The position numbers and the translations under genes are program-made. Shown here piece after piece: positions 1 through 7,701 of a stretch of 17,567 nt of DNA. This DNA comes from JAZDLO01 sp043801935. Its GTDB lineage: Bacteria > Actinomycetota > Thermoleophilia > RBG-16-64-13. Position 1 is the stretch's first letter, and each line of letters starts with the position of its first letter. The notes beneath the pieces were generated by a model. That model searched no databases. It was not told where the DNA came from and saw only the letters and a program-made list of their open reading frames with translations. The stretch is from positions 1 through 17,567 of the forward strand of contig JAZDLO010000176.1 in the NCBI GenBank assembly GCA_043801935.1, written 5' to 3'.

Positions 1-897
1 GTAGCAGGGCGTGCCGCTGGCCACGTCCTTGGCCAGGAACTTCTCCCGCAACACGTCGCCGAACAGATTCTTGCCCTGCTCGACCGGGGTCATGCGCTGC
101 CAGTTGTCCGCCGGCATGATGGCCCCGTTGACCGTGACGGCCACGGTGCTCACCGTCCCGTACGCTTTGAGGGGTCCGGAGGTGAAGGGGTTCGCGCGGC
201 ACTGGGCCGTGGCGTTTCGCGCCGCTTCGCGAAACGCCACCGGATCGGCCAGCGGCGGTGTGGGCCCGTCTTTCTTGATCACGAGGGCCTTCACGTTCTT
301 CGAGCCCATGACGGCCCCGGGGCCGCCCCGCCCCAAAGCGCGGCGCTCGTTGATCAAGCAGGCATAGGGCACCAGCCGCTCGCCTCCCTGGCCGATGCAG
401 GTCATGGCCAGATCTTCGCCCCGACGTTCTTTCTTGATGAGTTCCTGGGTCAACTGCGTGTCCAGCCCCCAGAGATGGGAGGCAGCACGGAGCTTGGCGC
501 CACCCGGTCCCACTTCCACGTAGACAGGCTTGTCCGCCTTGCCGGTGAGGATGATGACGTCGTATCCGGACCGCTTCAGGGCCGGTCCCAGGTCGCCGCC
601 GGTGATGGCGAACGTGTAGATGCCACTCTGGGGGGACTTGGTGACCACCGCGGCGCGCGCCGAGCCCGGGCACGACGTGCCGGACAGAGGTCCTCCGGCG
701 AATATCAGAGGGTTGTCCGGGCCCAGGGGATCAGATCCCGGAGTCAGATGCTTGAACAGGTAGAAAGCGCCCAGACCCCGACCGCCGATGAAATCGCGGG
801 CCGCGTCCCGATCCAAGGCCTCCTCTCGCGTCTCACCCGTCCCCACGTCCACGAAGAGGACTTTGCCCCACCAGGAACCCTGAGGTGTCGCCTCCAT
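1..897 (-). CDS. Aldehyde:ferredoxin oxidoreductase family protein, N-terminal half (cut by window edge)
   Basis: The first 299 codons of an AOR-family tungsten/molybdopterin enzyme are visible; the frame is open to position 1, so the C-terminal half lies outside. AORs oxidise aldehydes to acids and pass electrons to ferredoxin in the cytoplasm. Family marks are GGRG at residues 38-41, a Gly-rich pterin-binding stretch LGRGGPGAVMGSK at 188-200, and HLWGLDT at 141-147. The visible part ends at TPCY (Cys298), probably the first cysteine of the CxxCxxxC cluster motif. The start is ATG at 897, preceded by GGAAAGGAG inside the end of the iron alcohol dehydrogenase gene, whose stop is only 2 bases upstream, so the two are probably coupled. 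It is clearly a different paralogue from the complete AOR at 4275-6080. Its substrate is unknown. The AOR superfamily also contains the ring-reducing subunit BamB, so aldehyde oxidation is likely but not certain. Confidence 0.9.
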   Translation of the reverse strand, partial: MEATPQGSWWGKVLFVDVGTGETREEALDRDAARDFIGGRGLGAFYLFKHLTPGSDPLGPDNPLIFAGGPLSGTSCPGSARAAVVTKSPQSGIYTFAITGGDLGPALKRSGYDVIILTGKADKPVYVEVGPGGAKLRAASHLWGLDTQLTQELIKKERRGEDLAMTCIGQGGERLVPYACLINERRALGRGGPGAVMGSKNVKALVIKKDGPTPPLADPVAFREAARNATAQCRANPFTSGPLKAYGTVSTVAVTVNGAIMPADNWQRMTPVEQGKNLFGDVLREKFLAKDVASGTPCY

Positions 898-899
898 CG

Positions 900-2051
900 T
901 CACTCCTTTCCGAGCGCCCTGAGATACAGAGTGGTAAGGTCGGCCGGCGAAGCGAACCGTACGTTCAACCGGTAGTTGACCACCTTGGTGCACTGCTCCA
1001 CCAGAGCCGGTAGGTCTTCCTCCTTGACCACGTCGGGATCGAGAGAAGTGGGAAAACCGAGCGAGTCCATGAGTTCCCACAACCGTTCCAGCATCACTTC
1101 GGCCAAGTCGCGGTCGCTCCCGCTCTCGCCAAGCAGCCGAGCGATCGGTGCCATCTTGTCCGCCGCAACAGGCAGATTGAACTCCATCGTGTAAGGCAGC
1201 ATGATCCCGGTCGCGAGCCCATGAGCCATGTGATAGCGACCCAGGGGCTGGGAAAGCACGTGAGCCAGACCGGGAAGCGCCGTTCCCAAAGCGATGTTCG
1301 CTATCGAACTAGCTTCAAGCATGGTCTGCTTGGCGGCCAGGTCGCCGGTGAAGGCGGCGCGAGGCAGAGTTTCGAAGATGGTAGCCGCCGACGCAGCCGC
1401 GAGACTATCCGAGAGCTGAGTGGAATTGACGGACCACAGGGCGTCGAGCGCGTGGGCCAAGGCATCCATCCCCGCCACTACCGCCGGCCCGGCCGGCAGC
1501 TTCTCCATCAACTCGCCGTCCAAGAGGGCGATCTTAGGAAAGGTGCGCTCGTCGAGGAACGACATTTTGAAGTTGCGGGCCTCGTCGGTGAGGATATTGA
1601 CCTTCGATACCTCGGTCCCGGAGCCGGCGGTAGTCGGGATCGCTATCACCGGATAGGGTGGCTTGGCCGCTTTGTTGAAGCCCTCGTAGTCGGTCAACTT
1701 GCCGCCGTTCGCCGCCACCAGGGCGATGCCCTTGCCGGCGCACATGGGGCTCCCTCCCCCCAGACCTATCACGATGTCGCACCCCTTATCGAGGAACAGC
1801 TTCACACCGGCGTCGACCGTAGCCACGCCCGGGTCTTCGGGGACCTCGTCGAAGACCTCCACAGAGATGTCCGCCTCCTGTAGGATCCCGGCTACCCTTT
1901 CGGTCACCCCTGCTCCGGTGAGCCCTTTGTCGGTGCACAGGAAGGCTTTGGTCCCTCCCAAAGATTTGACGTGCCCGGCAAGACCCGCTACCGCTCCGAG
2001 CCCGTGCACCATCCTGGTTCCAAAGAAGAAAGACTTTGCGTTCGCGGCCAT
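900..2051 (-). CDS. Iron-containing alcohol dehydrogenase
   Basis: A 383-residue group III (Fe-ADH, FucO-like) dehydrogenase that interconverts alcohols and aldehydes with NAD(H). Visible features are the dinucleotide-binding GGGS at residues 98-101, the family signature IPTTAGSGTEVS at 138-149, and the metal ligands Asp196, His200, His264 and His277, spaced almost as in E. coli FucO. Asp41 after the first strand suggests NAD rather than NADP. One oddity is that the usual GGGSPxD motif reads GGGSPMC, with Cys104 in place of Asp. I chose ATG at 2051, which has GGAGGT 7 bases upstream; an in-frame start at 2096 exists but lacks this support and overlaps the preceding stop. The gene sits 44 bases after the zinc dehydrogenase and 2 bases before the partial AOR. 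Within the proposed B6 pathway it could oxidise a hydroxymethyl group of the pyridine ring. That substrate is inference. Confidence 0.93.
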   Translation of the reverse strand: MAANAKSFFFGTRMVHGLGAVAGLAGHVKSLGGTKAFLCTDKGLTGAGVTERVAGILQEADISVEVFDEVPEDPGVATVDAGVKLFLDKGCDIVIGLGGGSPMCAGKGIALVAANGGKLTDYEGFNKAAKPPYPVIAIPTTAGSGTEVSKVNILTDEARNFKMSFLDERTFPKIALLDGELMEKLPAGPAVVAGMDALAHALDALWSVNSTQLSDSLAAASAATIFETLPRAAFTGDLAAKQTMLEASSIANIALGTALPGLAHVLSQPLGRYHMAHGLATGIMLPYTMEFNLPVAADKMAPIARLLGESGSDRDLAEVMLERLWELMDSLGFPTSLDPDVVKEEDLPALVEQCTKVVNYRLNVRFASPADLTTLYLRALGKE

Positions 2052-2095
2052 GAGATCAACCTCCGGTGAGCAAGCAGTTGACGGAATGCGCGGCA

Positions 2096-3133
2096 CTAGG
2101 GGACGAGCACCACCTTAGTGGCTTCCCGGGCCTCAAACAGTTTGTAGGCCTGCGGAGCCTCATTCAGACTCATGTGATGAGAGATCGTGGGGGTAGGATC
2201 GACGCGGCCGAGGCGGATCAAGTCCAGCACGGTCTCCCGATCGTCAGTGGGTGCGCCGATGGAGAACCTGAGAGAGGTCTCCTTGCCGAACATGGCCCCC
2301 GCATCCAATGGGAAATCCGGCTCGAAATGGGCCCCGATCACGCTCACCGTGCCCCTTACCCGGACCATCTGCATGGCGGAAGTCAGTGCGGGCGCCCCGC
2401 CGGCGCATTCGATCACCGCTTCCGCTCCCCGGCCCTCGGTGAGATCCATGACCGCGGCGACAGCATCCTGAGTCGAGGCATCGATCGCCACCGCACCCAT
2501 GGCCTTCGCCTGTTCCAACCGCGCCGGGATGGTATCCACTGCGATGACCCTGCCCGCGGTGAGCCGGGCGCTCAAGACGGCCATCAGGCCCACCGGCCCG
2601 CAGCCTACGATCACTACGGTGTCCCCCAGCTTGACGTCGGCCCGCTCCACTCCTCGGTAGGCGGTGGAAAGGATGTCGGCCACGAACACGCCTGCATCAT
2701 CCGACACTTCCGGCGGGAGCAGCCAGAGGTCGCGGTCAGCGTTGGGAATGAGCACCTGCTCGGCTTGGCCACCATCCAATCGGGGGTAGGCCCCGGAAAA
2801 ACCGAAGAGAGCCCTATTCTCGCACTGGGGTTGCATCCCCCGCCGGCAGGCCCAGCACACACCGCAGGAGGTCATCGAGGAGCAGACGACCCGGTCTCCA
2901 GGTTTCACCTGTGCGACTGCCGAACCGACGTCTTTCACGATGCCGGCGAACTCATGGCCCATGGTCGTGCCCCACTCAAAACCAGGCACGTACCCCCAGT
3001 AGGGCAGGAGATCGGCCCCACATATCGCCGTCTTCGTGACCTCGAGGATCGCGTTTTTCTGGTCGTGGATCTTGGGTTCAGGGACTTCGTCGATCTTCAG
3101 ATCCCCCGCCCCCATTAGACGTAAGGCGCGCAT
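2096..3133 (-). CDS. Zinc-dependent medium-chain alcohol dehydrogenase
   Basis: A 345-residue MDR-family NAD(P) dehydrogenase. The catalytic zinc site is visible as Cys38, His60-Glu61 (GHEFAG) and probably Asp153 in VADILSTAY, an arrangement like that of formaldehyde- or threonine-dehydrogenase relatives. The structural zinc site is Cys90, Cys93, Cys96 and Cys104. The Rossmann fold has the glycine motif VGCGPVG near residues 176-182. The start is ATG at 3133 with AAGGAGGG upstream; the stop is TAG. It lies 30 bases after the GntR regulator and 44 bases before the iron dehydrogenase, in one operon. A role in oxidising the hemiacetal of pyridoxal to 4-pyridoxolactone, the substrate of the divergent lactonase, would fit the context but is not shown by the sequence. 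Other polyols or alcohols are possible. Confidence 0.93.
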   Translation of the reverse strand: MRALRLMGAGDLKIDEVPEPKIHDQKNAILEVTKTAICGADLLPYWGYVPGFEWGTTMGHEFAGIVKDVGSAVAQVKPGDRVVCSSMTSCGVCWACRRGMQPQCENRALFGFSGAYPRLDGGQAEQVLIPNADRDLWLLPPEVSDDAGVFVADILSTAYRGVERADVKLGDTVVIVGCGPVGLMAVLSARLTAGRVIAVDTIPARLEQAKAMGAVAIDASTQDAVAAVMDLTEGRGAEAVIECAGGAPALTSAMQMVRVRGTVSVIGAHFEPDFPLDAGAMFGKETSLRFSIGAPTDDRETVLDLIRLGRVDPTPTISHHMSLNEAPQAYKLFEAREATKVVLVP

Positions 3134-3163
3134 CCGAACCCTCCTTGCTCGATATGTACCGGC

Positions 3164-3955
3164 CTAGGGACCGGTCGGATGGATAGGCTCGACCGGGGTC
3201 CAGCCGAGGTAGTCGCTCGTACGGCGCCGGCGCAGAAAACCGTGATGGTTATAGCGGTCGGACCGATAGTAGACGTGGGCATGGTTCACCACCTGGTTTT
3301 CGGCCGTATGGGCCGAGAGCGTCATCTTAAGAACAGGGGCCATGAGGTCGATGTCGAGCAGATGAGCCAGATCAGAGTCGGCAGACACCGCCTGAAAGAC
3401 CTGCGAAGCCCAATCGATGGGGATGCCGGCATGGGTCTCGATCAGCTGCATCAGCGGTTCATCCTCGATCCGGGCGAGGGGTATGAGGATCCCCACGCTG
3501 TACGGCAGGTGGTTCTCGATCACCGAGAACGCCCTCCCTTCCACCATCCGCAGTCGCTTGACGTAGAACAGGTCAGTGCTTTCATCCACCGCGAACACGG
3601 AGGCGATGTCTGGGCTGGCTTTGACGAGCCCGAAGTGAAGGACCTTGACCTGGGTGGAAAGACCCACTCTCAGGAAGTCCTCGATGTACCCGGACAGGAC
3701 CGGAGATTCGCCCGCGACCGCGTCCTTGGCGACGAACGTTCCTTTGCCCCTGATACGCACGATCAGGCCTTCGTCCTCGAGGATCTGCAGGGCCTGCCGC
3801 ACCACCACACGGCTGACCTTGAAGATCTGCGTCAACTCAGCTTCGGACGGAAGCTGATCTTCGGCAGCGAAACGCCCGGAAAGGATGTCCTCTTTCAGGC
3901 TACGCATCAGCTGATAGTAGAGGGGGATCCCTTTTGTGCGGGCTCGTCTGATCAC
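3164..3955 (-). CDS. GntR-family transcriptional regulator, HutC/UTRA type
   Basis: A 263-residue DNA-binding regulator. The N-terminal winged helix-turn-helix (about residues 10-75) contains the GntR signatures LPSEAELTQIFKVSR and VRQALQILEDEGLI, ending in GKGTFVA. The C-terminal UTRA ligand-binding domain (about 90-245) contains the typical YVKRLRMVEGRAFSVIEN stretch. The start is GTG at 3955 with GGGGAG upstream. The gene is embedded in the operon, 34 bases after the MoaD-like gene and 30 bases before the zinc dehydrogenase, so it is probably co-transcribed with its targets. HutC-type regulators usually sense a pathway metabolite and repress catabolic genes. The inverted repeats over the divergent promoter near 13595-13609 are a plausible operator. 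The ligand is unknown; a B6 compound or degradation intermediate is my inference. Confidence 0.93.
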   Translation of the reverse strand: MIRRARTKGIPLYYQLMRSLKEDILSGRFAAEDQLPSEAELTQIFKVSRVVVRQALQILEDEGLIVRIRGKGTFVAKDAVAGESPVLSGYIEDFLRVGLSTQVKVLHFGLVKASPDIASVFAVDESTDLFYVKRLRMVEGRAFSVIENHLPYSVGILIPLARIEDEPLMQLIETHAGIPIDWASQVFQAVSADSDLAHLLDIDLMAPVLKMTLSAHTAENQVVNHAHVYYRSDRYNHHGFLRRRRTSDYLGWTPVEPIHPTGP

Positions 3956-3989
3956 CTTGCTTCTCCCCTGGCTAGGCCGTCGCCCAACA

Positions 3990-4229
3990 TCATCCGCCGC
4001 CGAGCGGGACTATCACCCTGATCTCGTCGGCTTCTGACACCAACGTGTCAAGGCCGACACGCTCCCCGTTCACCGTCACGTATGTCCGGCCTTCGGGAGG
4101 CACATGCAGTAGGTCAAGCACCTCGTTCACGCGCGTCTGCTCCCCCACCTGTAGGATTGCCCGTCCGTTCCTGCTCTCAGGAGGGAGCAACCGTGCGTAC
4201 GGACCGAACAGGACCACGTCCACTCGCAC
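3990..4229 (-). CDS. MoaD/ThiS-like ubiquitin-fold sulfur carrier
   Basis: A 79-residue beta-grasp protein of MoaD/ThiS type. It starts with the beta strand VDVVLFGPYARLL, has the central TYVTVNGERV segment, and ends in PLGGG, providing the C-terminal Gly-Gly that is adenylated and thiocarboxylated in sulfur carriers. MoaD supplies sulfur to the dithiolene of molybdopterin, and small MoaD-like genes commonly accompany AOR genes, whose tungsten cofactor needs this pterin. It lies 45 bases after the AOR stop and 34 bases before the GntR gene. The start appears to be GTG at 4229, with a modest GAGG about 8 bases upstream. A dedicated carrier for cofactor assembly of the operon's AORs is the likely role; another sulfur-transfer or modifier role cannot be excluded. 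Confidence 0.85.
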   Translation of the reverse strand: MRVDVVLFGPYARLLPPESRNGRAILQVGEQTRVNEVLDLLHVPPEGRTYVTVNGERVGLDTLVSEADEIRVIVPLGGG

Positions 4230-4274
4230 CGCAAGGCCCTCATCGCTCGCAATCGAAGGTTCTTGTGACCAAGA

Positions 4275-6080
4275 CTAGATGCCCAGCCTCTCCAAGAGGG
4301 CGCTGGTGGGCACTCCTTCGCTGTCGTATCCGCGTTCCTGGTAGTACTCGTCCATCACGCTGGTCACATCCAGCGTGTGATGCCCCGGATCGGACGGCGC
4401 CGCCTCTTTGGCAAAGCGCGGTGGCAGGTCGTCATCGGCGCGGGTGAAGCCCTCGTTGATATTGAACAAACGCTCCACCGTGTTTATGCGTTCGCCCACA
4501 GTGTAGACGTCCTCCTCGGTGAACTTCATGCCCGTGGGCAAAGCCGCGCACTTGGCGTAGAGATCGATGCCGATCCCGAGGTCGACGGTGAACATGCACA
4601 TGATCAGCGAATCGATGACGCAGGTGCTGTCCTGCATGGTCTTGACCAGGTGCGGCTTGCCCTCGAGCGCGTAACGATCGTAGTCTCCCAGCACGCCCAG
4701 GAACTCGGCAGCCACCGTGAAGGCCTTGTTGTGATCGGCTCCCCGGCCGGTGGTGGCGAAGCTCAGGCCCATGCCGGTGAAGGCCCGCGGCGCATAGGCC
4801 GACATCTCCAAGCCCTTGACCTGCATCGCGTACTCCTCGCCCCTGCCCACCAGGCGAGCGGCTTCCCGGCTGCCCCGGGCCAATGCGTCACCAAAGCCTT
4901 CCCGGGCCGCCATCTTCCTTATGGCAGGCGCCAGGACATCGGCGTTGCCGAAGCTGAAGTCGAGGCCGTCGGTCTCCTGCTTGGTAAGGAGACCCCGCTG
5001 GGTCATCTCCATCGCCCAGGCGATCGCTCCTCCGGCACTCATGGTGTCCAGGCCCAGGTAGTCACAGAGCATGTTGGCTTCCATGAGCGCGGGCAGGTCT
5101 ACGATGCCGCAGTTGGGGCCCAGGGCCCAGGTCGATTCGTGGTCCAGACGCTCCGTGCGGTAGCGGTTGCCGCCCCGTTCGAACTCCACCACGGCCCCGC
5201 AGAACACGTTGCAGCCTGCGCACGACTCGATCTTGTTGACGTACTTGTAGATCTCCTCGTTGTGGATGAAGCTGACGTCGGGGACCTTGTCGTCCTGGTG
5301 GTTCATGTAAGGGAGCCCGATGGCCTCGTTCACCACCGGCAGCATGCCGGTCGTCCCCGCGTAACGGAACGCGGGGCGCACCGGGTTGGCCATGATGATG
5401 TCGTGCATCTCCTGGCACCCTTTTGTGAACTCAGCCGCCGGCGTTCCCACCGTGATGCCACCGGTGCCCCGGACGGCCACGGCCTTCAGCTTCTTGGAGC
5501 CGAACACGGCGCCGGAGCCGCCCCTGCCTGCGGCTCTCTGCACGTGCATGAACGTGGCGATCGGCACCAGGTTCTCGCCGGCCGGCCCGATGGCCCCGAG
5601 CTCGAAGCCTTCGCCGAGCTCAGCGCGCAGGACGTCCTGAGATTCCTTCGTGTCCATGCCCCAGATGTGCGAAGCGTCGCGCAGAGCGACCTTGTCGTCG
5701 TCGATCACCAGTGTGACCGGCTTTGCCGACACACCGGTGATGATGATGCCGTCGTACCCGGCATACTTCACCTGGCCGGCCAAATGGCCACCCATGTAGC
5801 TGGCGGAGATGGTATGCGTGAGCGGGCTCTTCACCCCTACGGCTATCCGGCCGGTGGTCGGCACCAGAGTCCCGGTGGCCGGTCCGGTGGCAAAGATGAT
5901 GACGTTCTCCGGACCCAAGGGGTCGATCTTCGGCGCCAGCCGATCGTAGAGCATCTTGGCTATGAAGCCGCGACCGCCGAGATACTTCTCGGCCATCTCG
6001 TCCGGCGTATCCCAAGCGCCCACGGAGCCGGTCGAGAGGTCGACCGTGAGGAACTTGCCCATGTAGCCGCCGTATTTCAT
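4275..6080 (-). CDS. Aldehyde:ferredoxin oxidoreductase (tungsten/molybdopterin)
   Basis: A complete 601-residue AOR, the usual family length. It oxidises an aldehyde to the acid and reduces ferredoxin. Visible motifs are GGRG at residues 35-38, the pterin-binding AAGRGGSGAVFGSKKLKA at 183-200, the [4Fe-4S] ligands Cys287, Cys290 and Cys294 (CAGCNVFC), DTMSAGG at 345-351, and a distal cysteine at 495 matching the fourth cluster ligand of Pyrococcus AOR (about 494). I chose ATG at 6080: it overlaps the ferredoxin stop as ATGA and has GGGAGGGG upstream. A longer in-frame reading to 6221 would lie wholly inside the ferredoxin gene. Coupling to the ferredoxin and, through it, to the aminotransferase suggests the AOR oxidises an aldehyde formed in the same pathway. 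In the B6 reading this could be pyridoxal or the 5-formyl derivative of pyridoxate; both are guesses. Confidence 0.96.
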   Translation of the reverse strand: MKYGGYMGKFLTVDLSTGSVGAWDTPDEMAEKYLGGRGFIAKMLYDRLAPKIDPLGPENVIIFATGPATGTLVPTTGRIAVGVKSPLTHTISASYMGGHLAGQVKYAGYDGIIITGVSAKPVTLVIDDDKVALRDASHIWGMDTKESQDVLRAELGEGFELGAIGPAGENLVPIATFMHVQRAAGRGGSGAVFGSKKLKAVAVRGTGGITVGTPAAEFTKGCQEMHDIIMANPVRPAFRYAGTTGMLPVVNEAIGLPYMNHQDDKVPDVSFIHNEEIYKYVNKIESCAGCNVFCGAVVEFERGGNRYRTERLDHESTWALGPNCGIVDLPALMEANMLCDYLGLDTMSAGGAIAWAMEMTQRGLLTKQETDGLDFSFGNADVLAPAIRKMAAREGFGDALARGSREAARLVGRGEEYAMQVKGLEMSAYAPRAFTGMGLSFATTGRGADHNKAFTVAAEFLGVLGDYDRYALEGKPHLVKTMQDSTCVIDSLIMCMFTVDLGIGIDLYAKCAALPTGMKFTEEDVYTVGERINTVERLFNINEGFTRADDDLPPRFAKEAAPSDPGHHTLDVTSVMDEYYQERGYDSEGVPTSALLERLGI

Positions 6081-6487
6081 GCCGGCCCCTCCCATGACAG
6101 GGCGCCTTCGGGACACCATTTGACGCACAACGGATCGCCGTCGCACAAGTCGCAGATCATGATGCGACCTGACTTGATATCGCGGTTCACATTGGAGCAG
6201 ACATCCAGACAGGCCAGGCACTCGGTGCAGAGTTCAGCGTCGAACCGGACCACGTCCAAGCCGGCATCGTAGGTGAGCGCTTCCACGGGGCAGGCATCCA
6301 CGCAGGCGCGGTCATGGGTCATGTCGCACACTCGGCACCCCATCTGGCCGTAGTACTCCGACCTGTCCCGGTCTATCTGGATGCAGGCCGCGGCGGGAGT
6401 GATCCGTCCAAGCTTGTTCATCGAGCAGATCTGCGTGCACATGCGGCAGTCCGTGCACTTCTCCTTGTCGAAAGACACGTGGCTCAA
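6077..6487 (-). CDS. Polyferredoxin with four [4Fe-4S] sites (AOR partner)
   Basis: A 136-residue iron-sulfur protein with four cysteine quartets: 11/14/17/21, 51/54/62/66, 87/90/93/97 and 112/115/121/125, each able to hold a [4Fe-4S] cluster; Cys35 is extra. There is no signal peptide or membrane segment, so it is cytoplasmic. Proteins of this type are frequent partners of AORs, taking electrons from the tungsten site. The start is TTG at 6487, chosen because a perfect AAGGAGGT ends 5 bases upstream and because the start overlaps the aminotransferase stop (TTGA). The downstream in-frame GTG at 6478 is farther from that site. The 3' end overlaps the AOR start by 4 bases (ATGA). Aminotransferase, ferredoxin and AOR are thus likely translated in a coupled manner. 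Confidence 0.93.
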   Translation of the reverse strand: MSHVSFDKEKCTDCRMCTQICSMNKLGRITPAAACIQIDRDRSEYYGQMGCRVCDMTHDRACVDACPVEALTYDAGLDVVRFDAELCTECLACLDVCSNVNRDIKSGRIMICDLCDGDPLCVKWCPEGALSWEGPA

Positions 6488-7659
6488 TTCTGACCTCCTT
6501 GCGCCCCGGCCGTGCTGATGACCTCGAGGGCGGCCTCAACCCCCGCGCCCACGTCGACCTTGACCCCAAGATCGGCAAGGCCGCGGCCGAGCGCCGAAAG
6601 GCCCACGATCGGATAAAGCGAGCGAGCGGTGACACCCATATGGCCGATGCGAATCAAGTTACCTGCGTTCTGGCCGGCTGATATCTGCACTCCGTAGCGG
6701 CCGCGCACGTGGTCGCGCACCTGCACGTCGGTGAGCCCCTCGGGCACCGTTATAGCCGTGGTGCAGGTGGACATGATGGCCTCGCTCTTGGGCCACAAGG
6801 TGAGGCCCATGGCCCTGGCGCCCGCCCGGCAGGCCTGCGCGGCGATGGTGTGCTGGGCGATGCACGTGTCCAGACCCTGTTCCAGCACCCAGTCGAGACA
6901 GGCCTCCAGGCCGAACACATCGGAGACCGAAGGGGTGAAGGGGAAGCGGCCCCCTTTGAGGTAGATCTCACGCCAGTCGAGCAGGGCTACGAAGGAGTAC
7001 CGAGGAGCGTCCGGATTCCTGTCGATGAGGGCCCAGGCCTGCTTGCTGACAGTCATCGGCGTTATCCCGGGAGGCCCGGACAGGCACTTTTGCGCGCCCG
7101 ACACGCAGATGTCCAATTGCCACTCGTCTGGATGGAACGGCATGCCGGCTACAGAAGACACGCAGTCGACGATGCTCACGGCTCCATGGGCGCGGACCAT
7201 CGGACCGATCTCTGCCACCGGGTTCAAAGTCCCCGACGGAGTTTCGGAGTGCACCACGGTGACCAGCTCCACCGCAGGGTTCTCCTTGAGCGCCTTCTCC
7301 ACCGCCTCCGGCGTCACCGCGTCGTTGTATGGGACCTCGATGTCGATGACGTCCGCACCCCACATCTTGAGCCAGTCACTCATTCCTTTGCCGAACACGC
7401 CGGAGATGAGGTTGAGAACCTTCATGCCCGGTCGCACGCAGGCTCGACCCGCGGCTTCGAGACCCACGACGGCCTCGCCTTGCATCAATATGACGTCTTC
7501 TTTGGTCCCGAAGACCTTCGCTGCCTTCTCGCCCGTGCGTGCGAATGCCTCCAGGAACGAAGGATCGTAGTGGTAGATAATGGGCTGGCCCATGGCCGCC
7601 ATCACCTCGGCCGAGACCGTGGTGGGGCCAGCGCTCAGCGTGAAATCAGCGGGGCGCAT
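6484..7659 (-). CDS. Class V PLP aminotransferase, pyridoxamine-pyruvate aminotransferase-like
   Basis: A 391-residue fold-type I, class V aminotransferase of the alanine-glyoxylate group. The PLP lysine is Lys191 (SGAQKCLSGPPG), the pyridine-nitrogen aspartate is Asp165 (IVDCVSS), TPSGTLNP lies at 140-147, and Arg337 in RIGHMG is the usual substrate-carboxylate arginine. The overall pattern (QGEAVVGLEAA, LNLISGVFGKG, EVPYNDA, FPFTPSVS, RIGHMG) matches what I remember of Mesorhizobium loti pyridoxamine-pyruvate aminotransferase, including Glu62 where that enzyme has Glu68. That enzyme converts pyridoxamine and pyruvate to pyridoxal and alanine. Two remembered active-site residues differ: Tyr95 is Phe89 and Arg336 is Gln330. 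The start is ATG at 7659 with AAAGGAG upstream. Alternatives are ureidoglycine-, serine- or alanine-glyoxylate aminotransferases. The family is certain; the substrate is moderately supported, mainly because a 4-pyridoxolactonase-like gene lies in the same locus. Confidence 0.9.
   Translation of the reverse strand: MRPADFTLSAGPTTVSAEVMAAMGQPIIYHYDPSFLEAFARTGEKAAKVFGTKEDVILMQGEAVVGLEAAGRACVRPGMKVLNLISGVFGKGMSDWLKMWGADVIDIEVPYNDAVTPEAVEKALKENPAVELVTVVHSETPSGTLNPVAEIGPMVRAHGAVSIVDCVSSVAGMPFHPDEWQLDICVSGAQKCLSGPPGITPMTVSKQAWALIDRNPDAPRYSFVALLDWREIYLKGGRFPFTPSVSDVFGLEACLDWVLEQGLDTCIAQHTIAAQACRAGARAMGLTLWPKSEAIMSTCTTAITVPEGLTDVQVRDHVRGRYGVQISAGQNAGNLIRIGHMGVTARSLYPIVGLSALGRGLADLGVKVDVGAGVEAALEVISTAGAQGGQN
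6493..6500 (-). promoter_or_regulatory. Strong ribosome binding site deciding the TTG start of the ferredoxin
   Basis: The minus strand reads AAGGAGGT here, a full match to the anti-Shine-Dalgarno sequence, with 5 bases between it and TTG at 6487-6485. It lies inside the last codons of the aminotransferase gene, so ribosomes ending there can restart. This supports the rare TTG start over the downstream GTG. Confidence 0.8.
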
Positions 7660-7701
7660 CTGCAGTCACTCCTTTCAAGACCCATGTAGGCAGCCTCAGG
7701 C

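Noticed and set aside
4377..6272. A 631-codon plus-strand open frame opposite the AOR and ferredoxin genes
   Set aside because: It mirrors the codon phase of well-supported minus-strand genes in GC-rich DNA, has no recognisable domain and is rich in His/Arg/Gly as such shadows are. The same applies to the 350- and 402-codon frames at 2066-3118 and 9860-11068.
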